DNA from: Hyphococcus lacteus
GTDB taxonomy: Bacteria; Pseudomonadota; Alphaproteobacteria; Caulobacterales; Parvularculaceae
DNA length: 64,000 bases
Direction of reading: 5' to 3'
Assembly (NCBI RefSeq): GCF_041058985.1
Contig: NZ_JBEHZE010000001.1
Coordinates: 1,736,001 to 1,800,000, forward strand
Positions 9,064 to 16,562 of the stretch are shown piece by piece. The position numbers and the translations under genes were made by a program. Under the pieces are notes generated by a model that was not told where the DNA came from, ran no database searches, and saw nothing but the letters and a program-made list of their open reading frames with translations. Each line of letters opens with the position of its first letter. Position 1 is the stretch's first letter.

Positions 9064-10035
9064 ATGGTAACCGGGATTGAAGAGGGAAAATTTGTGAATT
9101 CTGCAGATGCGAAAATTTGGGTGCTAACCGATGGAAAAATTGGCGACGACGTCCAATGCCTAGCCATCGCAAAGTACCTCGATCCCGGCTTTGATCAGCG
9201 GATCGTTGCGCCCCGCGCGCCTTGGGCGCATTTCGCGCCATGGGGCCCGGTGGACCCCCAGGAACAGCCGGGGCTGACAACCGGCCCGCTTGCCGGAGAG
9301 GCACCGGAATTGGCGATTTTTTCGGGCCGCCGCGCAATTCCGCACGCTAGAGCCCTAAAAAAAGCGAGCGACGGTCAGACACGGATTGTGATTCTAAAAG
9401 ACCCGCGTTTGGGGCGGAGATATGCAGATGTAATCTGGATACCCCAGCATGACCGGGTCACGGCACCGAATGTGGTTTCAACGCTGACGTCGCCCCATGG
9501 CCTGACACCAAAAATTGCCAAGGCTCAAAATAACGCATCCCCCTATGCATCACCGTTTCTGGGCGTCGTACTCGGTGGGCCAAGTGGCGGGGCACGCTAC
9601 ACGGAAAAAGAGGCAGCGGATCTTGGTGCGCGGCTTTCAATAGCAGGGCGCGACTATGCGGCCATCGCGATCACGCCGTCACGCCGGACGCCACAATTAT
9701 TTCTCAATAGGTTGCAAAGTGCTGTTCGGCATAATCGGGTACATATTTGGGACGGGCAGGGCGATAATCCGTATATTGATATTCTCGCCCACGCTGCTGC
9801 ATTGGTGGTGGCGGCAGACAGTCACAACATGACCAGCGAAGCATTAGCTACGAATGTTGGCGTCTATGCGTGGTGTCCACGCGGGCTAGCGCCGAAAATG
9901 CAGTGGTTTATCAGCGAATTGAAAAAACGTGGCGAGATTGTTCCGTTTGCTGAAAATGCGGATCCATTCACGCGGACGCCAATGGATGGGACGCCGTTAA
10001 TTGTCACGGAAATTCAACAGCGTATTAATTTCTAG
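9064..10035 (+). CDS. ELM1/GtrOC1-like family protein
   Basis: Member of the family annotated 'mitochondrial fission ELM1' (DUF1022), widespread in alphaproteobacteria and resembling a nucleotide-sugar-dependent glycosyltransferase fold; its bacterial function is not established. Landmarks are the N-terminal WVLTDGKIGDDVQCLAIA, the DPRLGRRYADVIWIPQHD block, LGGPSGGARYT in the middle and the AADSHNMTSEALA segment late in the protein, which recalls a sugar-nucleotide site. The start at 9064 (MVTGIEEG) is chosen because GAGG lies 8 bases upstream; an earlier in-frame TTG at 9007 has no such support. It ends overlapping the convergent carbonic anhydrase-like gene. Confidence 0.82.
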   Translation: MVTGIEEGKFVNSADAKIWVLTDGKIGDDVQCLAIAKYLDPGFDQRIVAPRAPWAHFAPWGPVDPQEQPGLTTGPLAGEAPELAIFSGRRAIPHARALKKASDGQTRIVILKDPRLGRRYADVIWIPQHDRVTAPNVVSTLTSPHGLTPKIAKAQNNASPYASPFLGVVLGGPSGGARYTEKEAADLGARLSIAGRDYAAIAITPSRRTPQLFLNRLQSAVRHNRVHIWDGQGDNPYIDILAHAAALVVAADSHNMTSEALATNVGVYAWCPRGLAPKMQWFISELKKRGEIVPFAENADPFTRTPMDGTPLIVTEIQQRINF

Positions 10036-10571
10036 CGCTTTGCTAGGGCCTCCATATGCGCGCGGGCTTCCTCTACATAGTGGCCAGCGCCGAGCGTTGC
10101 CATTGTATCTTCGCCTTCGCGCATATCGCGGAACTTTTTGGCGGGCATTCCCGCCCACATTTCGCCGGTAGGCACGATTTTTTTAGGCGAAAGAAATGCG
10201 CCGGCGGCGAGCATCCCGCCGGATTGTATAACAGAGCCATCCAGCATGGTTGCGCCCATACCGACGAAGCCACCATCTTCTATTTTTGCTCCGTGCAACA
10301 TGCATTTGTGGCCGATCAAAACGTTTTCGCCGATGAGAGTCGGCAAGCCGCCCCATTGTGGATCGTCCACATGAATGATCGTGCCGTCTTGAACATTGGA
10401 CCCTTTGCCCACAACAATCTTGTTGGTGTCGCCGCGCACAACACAACCATACCAAACCGACGCATTCTCATGCACTTCGACATCACCGCAAACGACTGCG
10501 CCGGGGGCGATGAATGCGGTTTCGTGGATTTTTGGGGTCTTGTCGCCAATCGCAAAAATTAGTGGTTCCAT
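10032..10571 (-). CDS. Gamma-class carbonic anhydrase-like protein
   Basis: Left-handed beta-helix protein of the YrdA/PaaY/gamma-carbonic anhydrase family (179 residues). Hexapeptide repeats run through most of the chain (for example AVVCGDVEVHENASVWYGCVV). The three metal-ligand histidines have clear candidates in IIHVDD, IGHKCMLHG, matching the family's spacing. Several family members are active zinc or iron carbonic anhydrases, others are not, so activity is unproven. The ATG at 10571 follows the maiA stop by two bases, indicating translational coupling; the longer frame to 10640 would overlap maiA and adds non-family sequence. The link to tyrosine catabolism may be positional only. Confidence 0.85.
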   Translation of the reverse strand: MEPLIFAIGDKTPKIHETAFIAPGAVVCGDVEVHENASVWYGCVVRGDTNKIVVGKGSNVQDGTIIHVDDPQWGGLPTLIGENVLIGHKCMLHGAKIEDGGFVGMGATMLDGSVIQSGGMLAAGAFLSPKKIVPTGEMWAGMPAKKFRDMREGEDTMATLGAGHYVEEARAHMEALAKR

Positions 10572-10573
10572 TT

Positions 10574-11215
10574 TTAACTCTTCACAGCGTCGGGTTGGTT
10601 GTCGGGGTGTGCTTTTATAAAGGCCGGATGTTTTAAGCACCGTTCATTGATTTCATTCAAACGAGGCATTTGCGAAATATCAACTCCAAAGCGCAGTGAC
10701 GCGAACATCTGTGGTACCAATATGCAGTCCGCGAGGCTAGGCGTGTCACCCACACAAAAATCACCACCAGTTCGATTGATGATTTTTTCTGCGGCTTTCA
10801 TTGCGCCTCCCGGCCACGTGTTCATCCAGTTAGACATTGCTTGATCATCAAAGCCACTCGTCTCGCGTAGATATTTCTGGATACGGAGGTTTCCGAAAGG
10901 TTGCGCCTCGCAGGCAATCGTTTGCGCGATGGCGCGCGCATTGGCGCGGGCGACCGCGTTGCCGGGTAAAAGTGTTGTTTCAGGATATTCTTCGTCGAGA
11001 TATTCGATGATCGCCATTGATTGCGTGATGAGTGCGCCGTCATTGGTTTCTAGGGTCGGTACGACCGCGAGTGGATTGCGCGCTAAATAGGCATCGCTTT
11101 TTTGTTCCCCCTTGAGGAGATTCACGGGCTCATAATCATAGGGAATGTTCTTGAGCGCCAAGGCGATGCGGACGCGATAGCTAGCGCTAGATCGCCAATA
11201 ACCAAACAATTTCAT
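10574..11215 (-). CDS. maiA: Maleylacetoacetate isomerase (zeta-class GST)
   Basis: Glutathione-dependent isomerase converting maleylacetoacetate to fumarylacetoacetate in the homogentisate branch of tyrosine breakdown. The N-terminal thioredoxin-like domain has the zeta-class active-site sequence SSASYRVRIAL (family form SSCSWRVRIAL) at about residues 9-19; here the usual cysteine is alanine. QSMAIIEYLDE supplies the glutathione-binding turn, and the C-terminal helical domain has the GST N-capping motif (SLADCILVPQ). Length 213 is normal. It is transcribed away from hppD, the enzyme two steps earlier, across a spacer with a perfect palindrome. hmgA and the fumarylacetoacetase gene are not in the window. 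Confidence 0.9.
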   Translation of the reverse strand: MKLFGYWRSSASYRVRIALALKNIPYDYEPVNLLKGEQKSDAYLARNPLAVVPTLETNDGALITQSMAIIEYLDEEYPETTLLPGNAVARANARAIAQTIACEAQPFGNLRIQKYLRETSGFDDQAMSNWMNTWPGGAMKAAEKIINRTGGDFCVGDTPSLADCILVPQMFASLRFGVDISQMPRLNEINERCLKHPAFIKAHPDNQPDAVKS

Positions 11216-11267
11216 GGGCCTCTAAACCTCTTGGGTATAATTGCGAAAACAGGCTTGCTGCAAAAAG

Positions 11268-11281
11268 GTAACATATGTTAC
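11268..11281. promoter_or_regulatory. Perfect 14 bp palindrome, candidate MarR operator
   Basis: GTAACATATGTTAC is a perfect inverted repeat in the 108 bp spacer between divergent maiA and hppD. MarR-family regulators bind such short palindromes, and a MarR gene directly follows hppD, so this is a natural candidate for its operator controlling both directions. Binding is inferred, not shown. Confidence 0.55.
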
Positions 11282-11323
11282 TAACTGCACAAATCAATAT
11301 CCACTTATAGGCGAGGTATTATC

Positions 11324-12391
11324 ATGGCTGATCTTTTCGAAAACCCCATCGGTACGGATGGGTTCGAGTTTGTGGAATATACAAGCAGCAATCCTGATGA
11401 GCTTGGGACACTGTTTGAACGCCTTGGTTTTACGGCGATCGGCAAGCATCGTTCAAAAGACGTGATTCATTACCGTCAGGGCGACATCAACTTTCTGTTG
11501 AATCGTGAACAAGCCGGCCAGCCGAATGTATTCCGCAACCAACACGGGGCGGGCGCGAATGCGATGGCCTTTCGAGTGAAGGATGCGCAAAAAGCGTTCG
11601 ATGAAGCGGTAAAGCGCGGCGCAAAACCAATCGAAGCAAAAGCGGGCCCGATGGAGTTAAACATTCCGGGTATCGAAGGCATTGGCGGGTTGAATGTATA
11701 TCTCGTTGATCGATATGGCGCGAAGTCAATTTATGATGTGGACTTTGCGCCAATCGAGGGGGCCGACCTTGCCAAAAATGATAAAGGACTGACCTATATT
11801 GATCACCTTACCCATAATCTACATCGTGGAAATATGGATAAATGGGCGGCCTATTACGAAGATATTTTCAACTTCCGCGAAATTCGTTATTTCGACATTG
11901 AAGGTAAGCAAACCGGCCTTATCTCAAAAGCGATGACGGCACCATGCGGGAAAATCCGTATACCGCTTAATGAAAGTCGCGACGATAAATCCCAGATCGA
12001 AGAATTTCTTCAGCGCTATAATGGCGAAGGTATTCAGCATATCGCGTTGGGGACTGGTGATATTTATAAAACGGTTGAAGCGCTGCGCGAACGTGATGTG
12101 CCGTTTCAGGATACACCCGACACCTATTACGAAAAAATTGATGAGCGCGTCGGCGATCATGGTGAGGATCTCGAACGCCTCAAGAAAAATCGTATCTTGA
12201 TTGACGGCGCACCGACCCAAGGGCAGGGATTGTTACTGCAAATCTTTACGCAAGATGCTATTGGGCCGATTTTCTACGAGATCATTCAGCGCAAAGGCAA
12301 TGAAGGTTTCGGTGAAGGGAACTTTAAGGCGCTGTTCGAATCAATCGAAGAAGACCAAATTCGTCGCGGCGTATTAAAAGAAACGGCTTAA
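11324..12391 (+). CDS. hppD: 4-Hydroxyphenylpyruvate dioxygenase
   Basis: Non-haem iron enzyme that converts 4-hydroxyphenylpyruvate to homogentisate, the second step of tyrosine catabolism. The 355-residue protein has the two-domain vicinal-oxygen-chelate layout. The iron ligands are visible as H161 (IDHLTHN), H239 (IQHIAL) and E319 (FYEIIQR), and the C-terminal GNEGFGEGNFKALF segment is the lid helix conserved in the family. An AGGCGAGG stretch precedes the ATG. It diverges from maiA and is followed 11 bases later by a MarR regulator that probably senses a pathway intermediate. Confidence 0.95.
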   Translation: MADLFENPIGTDGFEFVEYTSSNPDELGTLFERLGFTAIGKHRSKDVIHYRQGDINFLLNREQAGQPNVFRNQHGAGANAMAFRVKDAQKAFDEAVKRGAKPIEAKAGPMELNIPGIEGIGGLNVYLVDRYGAKSIYDVDFAPIEGADLAKNDKGLTYIDHLTHNLHRGNMDKWAAYYEDIFNFREIRYFDIEGKQTGLISKAMTAPCGKIRIPLNESRDDKSQIEEFLQRYNGEGIQHIALGTGDIYKTVEALRERDVPFQDTPDTYYEKIDERVGDHGEDLERLKKNRILIDGAPTQGQGLLLQIFTQDAIGPIFYEIIQRKGNEGFGEGNFKALFESIEEDQIRRGVLKETA

Positions 12392-12402
12392 AGGTAAGCT
12401 AG

Positions 12403-12873
12403 ATGGCAGAACGCAATATCGATGAGCCTGCCAATGGGCGCAAAGAGATCATTCTCGAAGAATTTGCGCCCTATCGTATCGTCGCCCTTGGGCATGCGAT
12501 TTCTCAGCGCTTGGCCAAGGCCTATGAAGATGAAAACATCACCATTCCCGAATGGCGCGTGCTGGCGGTGATCGCTCAGCATGAACGGGTGGCCGCGCGC
12601 GACGTGGTCCGTCGTACGCCTATGGATAAGATGAGCGTTTCGCGCGCAGTCACTAGCTTAGAGCACAAAGGTATCGTTGAGCGCGCACCTGACCCGGATG
12701 ATCGGCGCGTTTCGGCGATGTCGCTTTCTCCGGTTGGGCGGGCATTGTTCGACCGAATTGCAGCGCTCGCGCTCGATTATGAACGACGTTTGCTTTCGGT
12801 GTTATCGCCAGAGGATGCAGAAATTTTCGGCGCGGCGCTTTCCAAGCTCGAAACACAGTTCCAATTGGATTAA
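12403..12873 (+). CDS. MarR-family transcriptional regulator
   Basis: Winged-helix repressor of 156 residues. The core shows the MarR pattern: dimerisation helix at the N-terminus, IPEWRVLAVIAQHE, the recognition helix region MDKMSVSRAVTSLEHKGIV, and the wing DPDDRRVSAMSLSPVG. It starts 11 bases after hppD and is surely co-transcribed with it, so regulation of the tyrosine-degradation genes, including through the palindrome at 11268-11281, is the simplest reading. The ligand is unknown; homogentisate or hydroxyphenylpyruvate would fit the context. Confidence 0.88.
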   Translation: MAERNIDEPANGRKEIILEEFAPYRIVALGHAISQRLAKAYEDENITIPEWRVLAVIAQHERVAARDVVRRTPMDKMSVSRAVTSLEHKGIVERAPDPDDRRVSAMSLSPVGRALFDRIAALALDYERRLLSVLSPEDAEIFGAALSKLETQFQLD

Positions 12874-12916
12874 CGCAGCAATCGTCATAAGGTTCAGTTT
12901 TTCTTGAGCTGGACTT

Positions 12917-13849
12917 ATGCGAATTTTTTTATTGTTCATTCTGGTTTCGCTTTGCGGCTGTGTATCTTTTCCCGACGCGCCGCAAGCGGTGCAGACACCA
13001 AACATCGAAGGCAATCGGTTTGTTGCGCGCGATGGTGCGCACTTAACGCTCGATATTTGGGAAGCCGAACAGCCCACGGCTATTTTCATCGCGCTGCACG
13101 GGATGAACGATTACGCCCATGCTTTTGCCTTGCCCGGACGTTATTGGGCCGATCATGCGGGGATCACCACTTATGCGCTTGATCAGCGCGGCTTTGGCCG
13201 CTCACCGCAATTTGGTCATTGGGTCGGGCAGGATACGCTGATTGCTGACTTAACGGGGTTGATAAAAGCAGTTCATTATCGGCATCCAAACACGCCGGTG
13301 TTCGTCGTCGGACATTCCATGGGTGCGGCCGTTGTTATGAGCGCGCAATTGAAAAATCCGTTGAACGTTGACGGCTTTATTCTGGCGGCACCCGGCATTT
13401 GGGGCGGCTCTGCGTTGCCGATACCGTATCGGTTATCAGCCAATTTCGCGGCGACATTTGCGCCGGGAAAAACGCTTACCGGCGAGAGGGCTGATCGTCA
13501 GGCATCGGATAATATAGAGCTTTTGCGGGCGATGTATTATGATCAGCATGTGGTCAAGGAAACCCGCCTTGATGCTATCGTTGGTGTGATCCGGGTCATG
13601 GGTACTGCCTATGAGGGAGCGGATGAAATAGACGGTAATATTTTATTTTTGATGGGCGAGAAAGACGAAATCATCCCGCTCAAAGCTATGGAGAAAACTG
13701 CGATGCGTCTTTCGGGCGATGTCACTATACGGCGATACCCCGATGGCTGGCACCTGTTGTTTCGTGACCTTCAGGGCGAAACAGTCTGGCGCGATGTCGC
13801 CGATTGGGTTTCGCGAATGACCGAAAATAAGTCGTCGCCCGAAGGTTAG
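12917..13849 (+). CDS. Alpha/beta hydrolase lipoprotein, monoacylglycerol lipase-like
   Basis: Predicted lipid-anchored serine hydrolase of 310 residues. The N-terminus is a lipoprotein signal with lipobox L-C-G-C (modified Cys15). The hydrolase domain has the oxyanion HGMNDYAHAF, the nucleophile elbow GHSMG with Ser134, a likely acid in MGEKDEIIP and the catalytic His in DGWHLLF. The pattern is that of the Hydrolase_4/monoacylglycerol lipase group, so an acylglycerol or lysophospholipid substrate is possible. It follows the MarR gene by 43 bases and may belong to the same transcript; there is no obvious functional link. Confidence 0.82.
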   Translation: MRIFLLFILVSLCGCVSFPDAPQAVQTPNIEGNRFVARDGAHLTLDIWEAEQPTAIFIALHGMNDYAHAFALPGRYWADHAGITTYALDQRGFGRSPQFGHWVGQDTLIADLTGLIKAVHYRHPNTPVFVVGHSMGAAVVMSAQLKNPLNVDGFILAAPGIWGGSALPIPYRLSANFAATFAPGKTLTGERADRQASDNIELLRAMYYDQHVVKETRLDAIVGVIRVMGTAYEGADEIDGNILFLMGEKDEIIPLKAMEKTAMRLSGDVTIRRYPDGWHLLFRDLQGETVWRDVADWVSRMTENKSSPEG

Positions 13850-14697
13850 ACCTCGGCCTGGCTTTGCCATGGCTGCGCACGCAGGTAAGCGCTTAAAACA
13901 TGCCGTTGGTGAAATCGGGATTTTAAGAAGCGATAAAAATACCAGTCTTTGAGCGCATAAGGCGTTAAGTGATAGAGCGTCACTTCAAACCAATTCCACG
14001 ACACAGATTTTCGGTTGCTACGCCTGTCAGACGTCTTGCACCATAGGTCGCGATGATAAGCGATATGACCATGCTTAAGCATTCGATGAACGATTTCATG
14101 ATCCTCTAGGGCAAACGGCCATTGTTCGCGCGAATACCCGCCTGCTTTACGTACTATTGATGTACGGAAGACATGACCATAACCACCTGAGTGACATTGG
14201 CACGCCAACAAAATTCCGGCAACTGCGCCCTTAAGACGCTTGGCATGTCCTGCGAGACTATCAGGTGTGTTTTGTATTCCAATGCCAATAGTCCCGACCA
14301 AATCGCCGTCTGACAGGGTTAAAAGCCGCATGGCCAGTGCAAAATAATGAGGTGGGTAATATGTATCCGCACCGACAAAAGCTACATAAGAAGAATTGAC
14401 GGCTCGAAGGCCGGTCTCTAGCGCATTTGTTTTGCCGGGGCGCGGGTCATGCAAAACGCAAATCAAAATGTCTTTGTGCTTGTCTTTAAAGGCGTGGCAA
14501 ATTTCTAGAGATCTGTCTGTGGAACCATTATTTACAAGAATGATTTCATCGGGTTGATGCTCTTGCGCTAATATGGATTCCAATGTGCGGGCGATATATT
14601 TTTCTTCGTTAAAAAATGGAACAACTACCGTTAACTGACGGTTTTGCGGGGTGTTCGATTTTGTATATTGAGGGGGCTGCGTGAATGGTGCGGTCAT
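13846..14697 (-). CDS. Family 2 glycosyltransferase
   Basis: GT-A fold glycosyltransferase (283 residues). It begins with LTVVVPFFNEEKYIARTLESIL, the nucleotide-sugar-binding start of GT2 enzymes, followed by LVNNGSTD and the metal-binding region around FVGADTYYPP, where the usual DxD is GAD. The acceptor region has ALEDHE, equivalent to the ED catalytic-base motif. The C-terminus has no transmembrane segments, so it is probably peripheral. The start codon overlaps the stop of the upstream glycosyltransferase by one base (TGATG), so the two act as a unit, likely on a lipid or envelope glycan. Donor and acceptor unknown. Confidence 0.83.
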   Translation of the reverse strand: MTAPFTQPPQYTKSNTPQNRQLTVVVPFFNEEKYIARTLESILAQEHQPDEIILVNNGSTDRSLEICHAFKDKHKDILICVLHDPRPGKTNALETGLRAVNSSYVAFVGADTYYPPHYFALAMRLLTLSDGDLVGTIGIGIQNTPDSLAGHAKRLKGAVAGILLACQCHSGGYGHVFRTSIVRKAGGYSREQWPFALEDHEIVHRMLKHGHIAYHRDLWCKTSDRRSNRKSVSWNWFEVTLYHLTPYALKDWYFYRFLKSRFHQRHVLSAYLRAQPWQSQAEV

Positions 14698-15926
14698 CAG
14701 CTTGCCTTTGCAGATTGAAGGGGAAAGTCGACAATTTTGCGCGACGTACGCTTACGCATGGCTTGGTCGTATATGTCAAAACACAATGTCTCGAACGTAG
14801 ATTTCCAAGAGAAGTTAGCAATCGCATGCGTTCGAGCGCGGTTTCCGATATCGGATAAGCGATCCATCCAAATCGCCGATATATTTGACGCCATCGCTTC
14901 AGCATCACCGCATGGGCCAAGGCGACCAAGGCTAGGGGGTACACGGTCAATCATTGCCCCGGCATGAACGCCAACGACCGGCAACCCCGCCGCTTGGGCC
15001 TCAATGACTGAAATGCCAAACGTCTCATTCTCCATTGCGGAAACATAAATATCAGCAGATGCGAGATAGGTAGCGAGCATTTCGCGGTCATCAACAAACC
15101 CGGGGAAGTGGACGTTTAAACCTGCGCATTCTCGGATTAGCGTTTGCCGTTCATTGCCATCGCCCAACATCAAAAGATGTGTATTCCATGCAGGCGGCAG
15201 TTTACGGAAAGCGTCAACAATCAGGCGTGCTTTTTTCTCGCCATCTATCCGGCCCGCATAAATCAATAACGGAGCATCATCTTGAACGCCGATGCTCTGG
15301 CGCAGAGATTCGCTTCGTTGTGCCTTATGAAAAAGGGTTGTGTCTGCGCCAAGAGAAAGGATTCCTGCGTCTTTGATACCAAGATGCGCGAAATGTTCGG
15401 CTGCCATTTGGGTCAGAGTGTAGAACCCATCAAAGCGCTTATATAGGTTGACGGCATAACGATAGGCGAGCGATTTAACCTGTCTCGCCGTAAACCTGCC
15501 GGCGCGGGGCACCAGATACTTTTCGACATAAACAGTTGGAAAATCCGTGTGGTAACCAGCAACGACCGCGGTTGTTGGGTGGCGCTTTCGGTAGAAAAGT
15601 GCCGTCCAGGGAAGGTTATATGCATCTTGGCATTCTATCAAATCGGGGCGAACGAGGTCTAACGCACGAAGTACGGCTTGTGATCGAACCAACAATCGGT
15701 AGTTCGGGCTGCCTATAACGTGTGGTGATTTGATTTCGATTGTGGTGGTGCGTCCGTCACGATGTATGCGGTCTTCGGCACCGGGTACGATCAAGCAATG
15801 ATTGGCATCAGTGCGGTCCAAAAGAAAACGCCGTTTCTCGGAGAGGAAAGTCCGTACGCCACCCCCTTTTGCAGCGTAGGATTGTGTGATGTCGCAAAAA
15901 GTAAGTGCGTTCGAACTATTCTGCAC
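14697..15926 (-). CDS. Family 4 (group 1) glycosyltransferase
   Basis: GT-B fold enzyme of about 409 residues. The N-terminal domain opens with LTFCDITQSYAAKGGGVRTFL, the glycine-rich acceptor loop of GT4 enzymes; the C-terminal domain has IYAGRIDGEKKARLIVDAF, LGDGNER, and the E-x7-E motif in NETFGISVIEAQAAGLPVV. The start is uncertain: a TTG at 15959 adds 11 residues, while the GTG at 15926 begins just before the first conserved strand; neither has a strong ribosome site. It forms a two-gene operon with the GT2 gene downstream. The pair could build a glycolipid head group; it is about 37 kb from the exopolysaccharide locus and probably separate. Confidence 0.83.
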   Translation of the reverse strand: MQNSSNALTFCDITQSYAAKGGGVRTFLSEKRRFLLDRTDANHCLIVPGAEDRIHRDGRTTTIEIKSPHVIGSPNYRLLVRSQAVLRALDLVRPDLIECQDAYNLPWTALFYRKRHPTTAVVAGYHTDFPTVYVEKYLVPRAGRFTARQVKSLAYRYAVNLYKRFDGFYTLTQMAAEHFAHLGIKDAGILSLGADTTLFHKAQRSESLRQSIGVQDDAPLLIYAGRIDGEKKARLIVDAFRKLPPAWNTHLLMLGDGNERQTLIRECAGLNVHFPGFVDDREMLATYLASADIYVSAMENETFGISVIEAQAAGLPVVGVHAGAMIDRVPPSLGRLGPCGDAEAMASNISAIWMDRLSDIGNRARTHAIANFSWKSTFETLCFDIYDQAMRKRTSRKIVDFPLQSAKAS

Positions 15927-15959
15927 AACTGAAACGTCCCAACAGTTACAAACCCACAA

Positions 15960-16177
15960 ACGAATGCAAATGGCTAGGCGTTGATTTTTGGGTGATTGTC
16001 GCAGTCTTTATCAAGGAAAATATTTATGACAAACGCGCACATATTGCGGAAAAATTGAAAACACAGCGTGCACAAACCAATTTTAATATGTCACATGACT
16101 GTCTTATATAGGGCTAGGAATTTGTATGGATTGCGCTTTTTGAATGGTGATTTGGGTTAGCCAAATTTAAGAAGAGC
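15960..16177 (+). other. Intergenic stretch, possible small RNA upstream of terminator
   Basis: No protein gene is supported here. The sequence is A+T rich and ends at a plus-strand terminator (16178-16203), preceded by a smaller hairpin TTTGG...CCAAA at about 16151-16167. Since the gene to the left runs on the minus strand, the terminator must serve a plus-strand transcript that starts inside this stretch or antisense to the glycosyltransferase. I could not define a convincing promoter. Confidence 0.3.
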
Positions 16178-16203
16178 GTATGCGGAAGGGCGCATACTTT
16201 TTT
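16178..16203 (+). terminator. Rho-independent terminator without an upstream gene
   Basis: Seven-base perfect stem GTATGCG/CGCATAC with a GAAGGG loop followed by six T. It reads as a plus-strand terminator, yet the nearest gene to the left is on the minus strand. Confidence 0.8.
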
Positions 16204-16278
16204 GTCTAACTTTCATCACTTTGTCACATGAATCCGGCATCAAAAAGCTACCGCAAAATTCGGATTGATGGGGTAGGG

Positions 16279-16458
16279 ATGATCAAGCGCAGTTTCGAAC
16301 GTTTAGGCGATGCACTCGGTATGGTTATCGTTTTGATTGCTTTGCTTGTAGCAACAAAAAGCCTTTTTCGCGCCAATGATCAAAAGCTTGATCGTAAAGC
16401 GTTGGACAAAAAAACTGCGAGGCAGATCAGCCCGGTGAACGTACCGTTATCCGCATGA
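16279..16458 (+). CDS. Small single-span membrane protein, hypothetical
   Basis: Predicted 59-residue protein that I do not recognise. After a short basic N-terminus (MIKRSFERLGDA) it has one hydrophobic span, LGMVIVLIALLVA, then a charged Lys/Asp-rich tail. The ATG at 16279 is preceded by GGGG five bases away; an ATG at 16228 in the same frame has no ribosome site. The stop overlaps the start of a 34-codon basic ORF in an ATGA arrangement. The gene lies between a terminator and the convergent ABC-F gene. Short and without homology evidence, so only a candidate. Confidence 0.4.
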   Translation: MIKRSFERLGDALGMVIVLIALLVATKSLFRANDQKLDRKALDKKTARQISPVNVPLSA

Positions 16459-16559
16459 ACGCAAAAGCTCGGAAAATAAGGCCGAACCAAGTTCAGCGCC
16501 GCCGCAGGCTACGCCGGAAATTAGGCGTCGCCATCATCAAAGCAAAATCATTGAAATAA
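16455..16559 (+). CDS. Candidate 34-residue Arg/Lys-rich peptide
   Basis: Open frame beginning with an ATGA overlap on the stop of the preceding small membrane protein and ending three bases before the ABC-F stop. The peptide is strongly basic (RRRRLRRK in the middle, with many further Lys). The overlapping start suggests translational coupling, but the length is so small that chance cannot be excluded. Confidence 0.2.
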   Translation: MNAKARKIRPNQVQRRRRLRRKLGVAIIKAKSLK

Positions 16560-16562
16560 TGC

